10,550 nucleotides of DNA, taken from NCBI GenBank assembly GCA_002438685.1, contig DJQG01000009.1, positions 1 through 10,550 on the forward strand. The letters run 5' to 3'. Shown here one piece after another: positions 6,241 to 10,550 of the stretch. The stretch is from Ruminococcaceae bacterium UBA6392 (GTDB taxonomy: Bacteria > Bacillota > Clostridia > Oscillospirales > Acutalibacteraceae). The translations under genes were made by a program, and so were the position numbers. The notes beneath the pieces are model-generated. The model was given only the letters and a program-made list of their open reading frames with translations. It did not search any database and was not told the DNA's origin. Numbering within the stretch: position 1 is the stretch's first letter; the number at the start of each line of letters is the position of its first letter.

Positions 6241-7083
6241 TTAATTATACATACCGGCTTCAATAGCAAACTTGTATGAAACTGCCGCTCCATATGAAGC
6301 AACTATTCTCAATTGTTTTTTTGCCACCGTTTTCCATATTTCGTAGTCTGGTGTCCCCCATTGGCACACATTATCTTTTTCATTATACCCTGCAGTGGCG
6401 CAAATTTCTACTATGCTGGAAGGAGAATTTCTAAGTGCGTATGAATAAATATCATTACTTACAGAGAGATCCGAGGGAGATAATATTTCTAAATTTTCGT
6501 CAACATATTTTTCAAACCTGCTGTGTGCATTGTTATAATATATTTTAAGTGCAGAAATATTTGCCGCATGATGCGGTTCTCCCGAATCTTGGATATAATG
6601 CAGTGTATACCCTAAATACTTTAACCCTTTGTTTCGATCCCCTGCTTTCATGTATTCCACAGCTAAATCATAATGTTCCTTTGCATTTGACTTTGCTGTG
6701 GGATATGTCTCATCTCTGTTATTTGTCCCTGTGATTGGATTGTAAAAATGTCCGGCATACATTTTGTCTAATAAAACTCCGTTACCAACATTATCCGGTT
6801 CCGCTGACCAAACAGCAACCATTCCTGCTTCTCCTATTGCGGAAAGCACATCTTCTTTCCATGCTCTTTTGTCAGCAAACATTACACAAACAGACAAAAA
6901 TGTAATCGTCTCATGTGTCTTTATAACATCCTCTTTTTTCTGCCAGTTACTTCCCCACATGGGCGAAACAACATCATCTTGATTATCAGCTGATGCGTTT
7001 GTATCAATTCCGTAAGCTTTTCTACATGCATCAAGGTATGACCGTATTTCCTCATAGCTACATTCAAGAACCTCATCTACAGT
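6241..7083 (-). CDS. Zinc-dependent phospholipase C, propeptide and catalytic part (downstream frame)
   Basis: The catalytic part of a PC-PLC/alpha-toxin family enzyme, which hydrolyses phosphatidylcholine-type lipids outside the cell. Counting from the internal ATG at 6960 as residue 1, all nine zinc ligands of the family are found: an N-terminal Trp (W2 or W6), H16, D56, H71, H121, D125, H131, H146 and E150. HYIQDSGEPHHAAN (121-134) fits the family signature except Gln at its fourth position. The protein ends at residue 239, so the C-terminal PLAT/C2 domain of clostridial alpha-toxin is absent and it resembles the Bacillus cereus enzyme. The frame is open upstream past 6960 for 41 codons up to 7083 (propeptide), then closed by TGA at 7090-7092. 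No ribosome binding site precedes 6960, so expression should need the signal-peptide frame (7077-7235) and a -1 shift or a corrected base. Confidence 0.85.
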   Translation of the reverse strand, partial: TVDEVLECSYEEIRSYLDACRKAYGIDTNASADNQDDVVSPMWGSNWQKKEDVIKTHETITFLSVCVMFADKRAWKEDVLSAIGEAGMVAVWSAEPDNVGNGVLLDKMYAGHFYNPITGTNNRDETYPTAKSNAKEHYDLAVEYMKAGDRNKGLKYLGYTLHYIQDSGEPHHAANISALKIYYNNAHSRFEKYVDENLEILSPSDLSVSNDIYSYALRNSPSSIVEICATAGYNEKDNVCQWGTPDYEIWKTVAKKQLRIVASYGAAVSYKFAIEAGMYN

Positions 7084-7235
7084 AAATTTTCAAGATGCAA
7101 ATACTCTGTTGGATTAACTAGTTCATTTTCTATGGGTTCTTGTATTGTCTCGGCTGCAAAAGTATTTAACGGCAATGAAAACATTGTAATCAGAACAAAA
7201 AATAATGATAAACTCATTGATATAACCTTTTTCAC
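7077..7235 (-). CDS. Phospholipase C, signal peptide and start of propeptide (upstream frame)
   Basis: The N-terminal 52 codons of the phospholipase C gene, not shown by an ATG search because the start is GTG. AAAGGAGG lies 7 bases before GTG 7235. The product begins MKKVISMSLSLFFVLITM, a classic signal peptide with two Lys and a long hydrophobic core, and a cleavage site near NTFA/AE (after residue 27 or 28). It continues ETIQEPIENELVNPTEYLHLE and then hits TAG (7077-7079) after ENLL. The last six bases before the stop overlap the catalytic frame. Read alone it would give only a short secreted peptide; read together with the downstream frame it supplies the missing export signal. Joined by a -1 shift the whole would be 331 residues. 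The gene is therefore frameshift-controlled, phase-variable, decayed, or affected by a one-base sequence error. Confidence 0.75.
   Translation of the reverse strand: MKKVISMSLSLFFVLITMFSLPLNTFAAETIQEPIENELVNPTEYLHLENLL
7083..7089 (-). other. Slippery heptamer A AAT TTA at the phospholipase C frame junction
   Basis: On the minus strand the zero-frame codons GAA AAT TTA CTG TAG contain A AAT TTA in the X XXY YYZ phase that favours -1 tRNA slippage; AAAUUUA is an established slippery sequence (Rous sarcoma virus gag-pol). A -1 slip leads directly into ACT GTA GAT GAG, the catalytic frame. No strong downstream hairpin or well-placed upstream Shine-Dalgarno-like stimulator is evident. A one-A loss from GAA AAA TTT ACT would create exactly this sequence, so the heptamer is not independent proof. 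Confidence 0.45.
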
Positions 7236-7248
7236 AAAGAGACCTCCT

Positions 7249-7296
7249 TTATGGTTTTAAATGCTTGACAATCATAGTCACTATCCGATAAAACAT
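7249..7296 (-). CDS. Leader peptide ORF before phospholipase C
   Basis: A 15-codon ORF encoding MFYRIVTMIVKHLKP. It has its own strong ribosome binding site, GAGGTGAT (7301-7308), about 8 bases before the ATG at 7296. Its TAA stop (7249-7251) overlaps the AAAGGAGG that serves the phospholipase GTG, so a ribosome finishing the leader sits on the next ribosome binding site; 13 bases separate stop and start. This layout is what translational coupling or a leader-peptide control needs. The peptide is short, basic and partly hydrophobic, with no run of one amino acid that would indicate amino-acid attenuation. It could alternatively be a chance ORF. Confidence 0.5.
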   Translation of the reverse strand: MFYRIVTMIVKHLKP

Positions 7297-7333
7297 TGGA
7301 ATCACCTCTTTCTTTATTATTCTTCGCAATTCA

Positions 7334-7362
7334 ATTTTATCAAATATCTTTTTTCTTGTCAA
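7334..7362 (-). promoter_or_regulatory. Strong SigA-type promoter of the phospholipase C module
   Basis: On the minus strand TTGACA (7357-7362), 17-base spacer, TAAAAT (7334-7339) preceded by TGA (extended -10). Start near 7327 gives a leader of about 90 bases that contains the 15-codon ORF. It is divergent from the murA promoter; between the two (7363-7537) I see no gene or clear site. Confidence 0.8.
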
Positions 7363-7537
7363 CAACAAAAAGTCAAAGTACTATTTATGTTAAATCAAAT
7401 TAAAAAATTCCGCTTCTAAATGCGCAGGAGCTGTCAATAATAAAACCGAACAGCAGAAATGCGCGGCATTGCCGGCAAAATCTAAAATTTTTATTGCACA
7501 ACGCCGCCGACGCAGGAAAATGCAGTATAATTTTTTG

Positions 7538-7559
7538 AAAAAGCCCTTTTCAATAGGGC
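7538..7559 (-). other. Terminator-like hairpin overlapping the murA -35
   Basis: GCCCT (7543-7547) pairs with AGGGC (7555-7559), 7-base loop; on the minus strand it is followed by five T (7542-7538). It points toward the phospholipase C promoter and overlaps the murA -35, so it could end antisense transcripts from murA or act as a DNA palindrome at the promoter. The stem is short. Confidence 0.35.
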
Positions 7560-7575
7560 AAAAAGATGATATAAT
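7547..7575 (+). promoter_or_regulatory. murA promoter
   Basis: TTTTCA (7547-7552), 17-base spacer, TATAAT (7570-7575) preceded by TGA, an extended -10. The leader would be about 70 bases. A second, weaker pair further down (TTGATT 7605, TATAAA 7627) would start at the ribosome binding site and is less likely. Confidence 0.65.
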
Positions 7576-7653
7576 TTAGTGTCGTAAAATGTATTTTATT
7601 TCATTTGATTTTTACTGCTTTTTTGATATAAAAACTATATAGGAGTGAACAAA

Positions 7654-8943
7654 TTGGAAAAGTTCGTGCTCAACGGCGGCATACCCCTCAGAGGAGAGGT
7701 CAGCATAAGCGGCGCTAAAAATGCGGTCGTAGCTATTCTGCCCGCAACTATCCTCGCTCAGGATGTATGTGTTATTGAAAACATTCCCAACATCAGCGAT
7801 GTTTATTATATGACAAAAATTCTCGAACAGCTCGGTGCGCGCATAAAGCGCCTGAGCAAAAGTACGCTCGAGATCGACACCAAGGGAGTCAACTCCTACG
7901 TCGTGTCGCACGATATGACGAAGCACCTGCGTGCTTCTTATTATTTCATCGGCGCGCTGCTCGGCAGATTCCACCGTGCGAAGGTCGCCATGCCCGGCGG
8001 CTGCAACTTCGGCGTGCGCCCGATCGACCGCCACATAAAGGGCTTTGAGCTGCTCGGCTCAACAGTCACGATAGGCGAAAATGCGATAATCGACGCCGCC
8101 GCAGAGAGGCTTGAAGGCAGCCCTGTTTATTTCGACGAGGCTTCTGTCGGCGCAACGGTCAATGTTATCCTCGCCGCAGTCAAGGCGAAGGGACTGACCG
8201 TTATTGAAAACGCCGCAAAAGAGCCGCACATAGTTGACCTCGCGAACTTCCTCAACTCCATGGGCGCGGACATTCGCGGAGCAGGCACGGATACAATTAA
8301 AATCCGCGGAGTCGAGCACATGCACGGTTGCAGCTACTCTATAATCCCCGACCAGATCGAGGCGGGCACATATATGGTCGCCGCCGCCGCAACGGACGGA
8401 AACGTTCTTATTAAGAATGTCATCCCGAAGCATCTTGAATCCATCTCCGCCAAGCTCATAGAGTGCGGCATTGATGTTATAGAAAATGACGACAGCATCA
8501 GAGTCTGCGCGAACGGCAGACCCGGCAAATGCACGATAAAAGCAATGCCCTATCCCGGCTTCCCGACCGATATGCAGCCGCAGATGACCGCTCTTCTGAG
8601 CATCGCGGACGGCACGAGCTTCGTCTCCGAGGGCGTTTGGGATAACCGCTTCCGCTATGTCGAGCAGCTGATCCGCATGGGCGCGTCGATAAAGGTCGAG
8701 GGCAAGATGGCAGTTATCGAGGGCGTTGAGCAGCTCAAGGGCGCCCCCGTCAGAGCAGACGACCTGCGCGCGGGCGCGGCAATGATAATCGGCGGACTTA
8801 TCGCCAGGGGCACGACCGAGATTGAAGAGATCTCGCACATCGACCGCGGATATGAAAACATCGTCGAAAAGCTCACCGGACTCGGCGCGGACATCCGCCG
8901 CGTTGACAGACCCGAACCCGACGATATATCAAGAGCAGTCTGA
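7654..8943 (+). CDS. murA: UDP-N-acetylglucosamine 1-carboxyvinyltransferase
   Basis: MurA transfers enolpyruvate from PEP to UDP-GlcNAc in the cytoplasm, the first committed step of peptidoglycan synthesis and the target of fosfomycin. The 429-residue length is normal. Visible landmarks: SGAKNA (19-24) with the substrate-binding Lys22-Asn23, KHLRASY (90-96), the active-site loop PGGCNFGVRP (114-123) with Cys117 (the residue alkylated by fosfomycin in sensitive enzymes), and FPTDMQPQ with Asp306, the general base position. TTG at 7654 is the preferred start because AGGAG (7641-7645) is 8 bases upstream; the in-frame GTG at 7645 overlaps that ribosome binding site. Firmicutes often carry two MurA paralogues; which one this is cannot be told here. 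It heads the murA-walJ-rlmH cluster. Confidence 0.97.
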   Translation: MEKFVLNGGIPLRGEVSISGAKNAVVAILPATILAQDVCVIENIPNISDVYYMTKILEQLGARIKRLSKSTLEIDTKGVNSYVVSHDMTKHLRASYYFIGALLGRFHRAKVAMPGGCNFGVRPIDRHIKGFELLGSTVTIGENAIIDAAAERLEGSPVYFDEASVGATVNVILAAVKAKGLTVIENAAKEPHIVDLANFLNSMGADIRGAGTDTIKIRGVEHMHGCSYSIIPDQIEAGTYMVAAAATDGNVLIKNVIPKHLESISAKLIECGIDVIENDDSIRVCANGRPGKCTIKAMPYPGFPTDMQPQMTALLSIADGTSFVSEGVWDNRFRYVEQLIRMGASIKVEGKMAVIEGVEQLKGAPVRADDLRAGAAMIIGGLIARGTTEIEEISHIDRGYENIVEKLTGLGADIRRVDRPEPDDISRAV

Positions 8944-8958
8944 AAATACAAATGCAAG

Positions 8959-8993
8959 AATCCTGCATCGGTCATGCCGGCGCAGGATTTTTT
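8959..8993 (+). terminator. Intrinsic terminator or attenuator between murA and walJ
   Basis: AATCCTGC (8959-8966) pairs with GCAGGATT (8982-8989), with an inner CGG/CCG (8969-8971, 8977-8979); T runs 8988-8993, and the walJ ribosome binding site AAAGGAG begins at once (8994). No promoter is seen between the hairpin and walJ, so walJ-rlmH would depend on read-through or on a promoter inside murA. Confidence 0.7.
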
Positions 8994-9006
8994 AAAGGAG
9001 AAAAAT

Positions 9007-9792
9007 ATGGCAAAATTCTGTCCGCTCTTCTCTTCGAGCAGCGGCAACTGCATATACATAGGCACTTCCGACGGCGGCATACTCATCGACGCGGGAGTCA
9101 GCGCGAAAAGAATAACCGGCGCGCTCGAAAATATCGGCGTATCGCCGGACAGCATCAGCGCAATTTTCATCACCCACGAGCACTCCGACCACATAAACGG
9201 GCTGCGGGTCTTTGCGGGTAGCAGGAATATTGATGTCTACGCGTCGGCGGGCACGCTCAGATCTCTCGACTCCATGGGCATACTCAACGGCAAGTTCACC
9301 GCGCGCGAGATAAGCGAAAACGGTGCAGAGGCGGCGGGTATATATGTGAAGCCATTTGCAACGCCGCATGACGCCGCGCAGAGCTGCGGCTACACGGCGG
9401 TCACGCCGGACGGCAGGCGCATATCGATAGCGACCGACCTCGGTCATGTGACCGACACGGTGATGAACGCGATTTACGGCAGCGACCTCGTGATGCTTGA
9501 ATCGAACCACGAAATTGACCTGCTGCGCCGCGGTCCTTATCCATATCCGCTCAAGCAGCGCATACTTTCTGACATAGGGCATCTCTCAAACACGGCGTGC
9601 TCCGACGCGGCGGTGAAGCTCCTCGACTCAGGCACGGTGCGCTTCATGCTCGGGCATCTGAGCAAGCAGAACAACACGCCCGACCTTGCATATGAGACGA
9701 CCCACTCGGCGTTTACCATCCATGGCGCAAAGGCGGGCCGCGACTATCTGCTCGGCGTCGCGGGCGACAACGGAAAAGCGATAAGTTTTTAA
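9007..9792 (+). CDS. walJ: WalJ/YycJ-type metallo-beta-lactamase-fold hydrolase
   Basis: A 261-residue cytoplasmic protein of the YycJ/WalJ branch of the metallo-beta-lactamase fold, related to RNase Z-like nucleases and tied in Bacillus and relatives to the WalRK cell-wall control system. The metal site is THEHSDH (56-62: H57, H59, D61, H62), with H121 (ATPHDA), D144 (ATDLGH) and a late His (GHLSN 191-195 or GHLSK 216-220). ESNHEI (165-170) followed by GPYPYPLKQRI is typical of this branch. ATG 9007 has AAAGGAG 6 bases upstream; the longer in-frame ATG at 8974 lies within the preceding hairpin. It is 12 bases ahead of rlmH. In Bacillus walJ and rlmH are also close neighbours; walR, walK, walH and walI are not seen here. 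Confidence 0.92.
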   Translation: MAKFCPLFSSSSGNCIYIGTSDGGILIDAGVSAKRITGALENIGVSPDSISAIFITHEHSDHINGLRVFAGSRNIDVYASAGTLRSLDSMGILNGKFTAREISENGAEAAGIYVKPFATPHDAAQSCGYTAVTPDGRRISIATDLGHVTDTVMNAIYGSDLVMLESNHEIDLLRRGPYPYPLKQRILSDIGHLSNTACSDAAVKLLDSGTVRFMLGHLSKQNNTPDLAYETTHSAFTIHGAKAGRDYLLGVAGDNGKAISF

Positions 9793-9804
9793 TCGGAGGG
9801 CAAG

Positions 9805-10287
9805 ATGTACAACATAGATATCATATGCGTCGGCAAGCTCAAGGAGGACTACCTGCGCGGAGCGTGCGCCGAATATTCGAAGCGGCTCTCGGCATTCTGC
9901 AAGCTGAAAATAACGGAGCTGACTCCCGCGCGCATCCCGGACGACCCGTCGAGGGCGCAGATAGACGCGGCTCTTGCAGACGAGGGAAAGCGCATTTTGC
10001 AGCTCATTCACCCGTCGGTGCGCGTTTACGCGATGTGCATCGAGGGCAAACAGCTCTCTTCGGAAGAGCTCAGCCGCGACATTGAGCAGGCGGCGGTCGG
10101 CGGGAGCGGAAACCTTGTTTTTATTATCGGCGGTTCGCACGGGCTGACTGACGAAGTCAAGCGCCGCGCGAACTTCAAGCTCTCGATGTCAAAAATGACA
10201 TTCCCGCATCAGCTCGCACGCGTGATGCTGTTCGAACAGATCTACCGCGCGTTCATGATATCGAGCGGCGGAAAATATCACAAATAA
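9805..10287 (+). CDS. rlmH: 23S rRNA (pseudouridine1915-N3)-methyltransferase
   Basis: RlmH methylates pseudouridine 1915 in helix 69 of 23S rRNA, using S-adenosylmethionine, on the assembled 70S ribosome. The 160-residue length and the SPOUT-fold signatures match the family closely: MYNIDIICVGKLKE at the N-terminus, NLVFIIGGSHGL (103-114) in the cofactor knot, and SMSKMTFPHQLARVMLFEQI (127-146) followed by YRAF and the C-terminal GGKYHK, which ends at the expected basic residue. ATG 9805 has GGAGG 5 bases upstream. Last gene of the cluster; the clear terminator is at 10335. Confidence 0.98.
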   Translation: MYNIDIICVGKLKEDYLRGACAEYSKRLSAFCKLKITELTPARIPDDPSRAQIDAALADEGKRILQLIHPSVRVYAMCIEGKQLSSEELSRDIEQAAVGGSGNLVFIIGGSHGLTDEVKRRANFKLSMSKMTFPHQLARVMLFEQIYRAFMISSGGKYHK

Positions 10288-10334
10288 AAATGCGGAACTG
10301 CGGCAACGCCGGGCGTTCCACAAAACATATTTAA

Positions 10335-10366
10335 CCCCGACAGCAATGTCTGTCGGGGCTTTTCTT
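10335..10366 (+). terminator. Rho-independent terminator after rlmH
   Basis: CCCCGACAG (10335-10343) pairs perfectly with CTGTCGGGG (10350-10358), 6-base loop, followed by CTTTTCTT. A further nested hairpin (GGAAC 10294-10298 with GTTCC 10315-10319) lies upstream without a T-run. Confidence 0.88.
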
Positions 10367-10550
10367 GTTATATATTGAGGTCGCATGATACGATTGAATA
10401 TATTGGCAAATCGGGATTTGTCTATCACTCGAGCTATAGTAAAGTAAAAGCAAGCGACTCAACTATTTTTTTATAATCAGACTTTCAATAGCCGCACCGC
10501 AGTGTTTGAAAGCTAAATAAGAGGAGTGAGGGAACGGCTTGCGAAGCAAG
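10367..10550. other. Right-edge stretch without a supported gene
   Basis: A TATAAT-like box (10472-10477) without a good -35, then a GGAG at 10522-10525 near the edge, and a perfect stem-loop CTTGC-GAA-GCAAG (10538-10550) cut by the window end. A plus-strand gene could start here, but too little is visible to call one. Confidence 0.3.

Noticed and set aside
6958..6960. ATG at 6960 as true start of the phospholipase C
   Set aside because: No ribosome binding site precedes it, the frame stays open 41 codons further upstream, and starting here would leave the enzyme without a signal peptide although one lies just upstream in the other frame.
7265..7293. TTGACA with ATAAAA-like box on the plus strand
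   Set aside because: The TTGACA is the complement of leader-ORF codons (ATT GTC AAG), the -10 is poor and no gene follows on the plus strand for 350 bases.
7494..7531. TTGCAC and TATAAT as a second murA promoter
   Set aside because: The spacer is about 26 bases, far too long for a SigA promoter.
8059..8838. A 259-codon minus-strand open frame
   Set aside because: Shadow of murA, no start signal and no recognisable motif.

Overview
The window looks like a chromosomal segment of a Firmicutes bacterium of the class Clostridia, probably a gut-type anaerobe. This is inferred from strong AGGAGG-type ribosome binding sites, frequent TTG/GTG starts, compact intrinsic terminators, extended -10 promoters, a walJ-rlmH gene pair, a YibE/F membrane protein and a secreted zinc phospholipase C. 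No rRNA, tRNA, CRISPR array, insertion sequence or phage gene was seen.

Layout. Positions 1-523 (minus strand) hold an AT-rich gene for a membrane-anchored zinc-ribbon protein. Divergent from it (plus strand) are a small XRE regulator (662-886) with its own terminator, then a probable two-gene unit of an FAD oxidoreductase of the geranylgeranyl-reductase type (1019-2347) and a YibE/F membrane protein (2362-3537). A shared hairpin (3711-3748) separates these from a minus-strand unit, rsuA-like pseudouridine synthase (4943-5665) followed by a Gfo/Idh/MocA oxidoreductase (3752-4900), read from a recognisable promoter at 5694-5722.

Positions 5754-7362 form a self-contained minus-strand module. 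It consists of a good promoter, a 15-codon leader ORF, a secreted zinc-dependent phospholipase C whose signal-peptide part and catalytic part lie in different frames, a four-helix membrane protein and a terminator. All nine expected zinc ligands are intact in the catalytic part. The frame break falls exactly on an in-phase A AAT TTA heptamer, so -1 frameshifting would restore a 331-residue preproenzyme. A simple one-A deletion explains the same picture and is the main alternative. This module is the most unusual part of the window.

The right side (plus strand) is a housekeeping cluster: murA (first committed step of peptidoglycan synthesis), walJ (metallo-beta-lactamase-fold partner of the Wal cell-wall system) and rlmH (23S rRNA methyltransferase). 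A terminator-like hairpin lies between murA and walJ, and a clear terminator follows rlmH. The last ~180 bases hold no gene that can be supported.

The genes fall into two composition classes. Housekeeping genes and the two oxidoreductases use many GC-ending codons. The zinc-ribbon gene and the phospholipase C gene are visibly AT-rich, which suggests a separate origin for those two.
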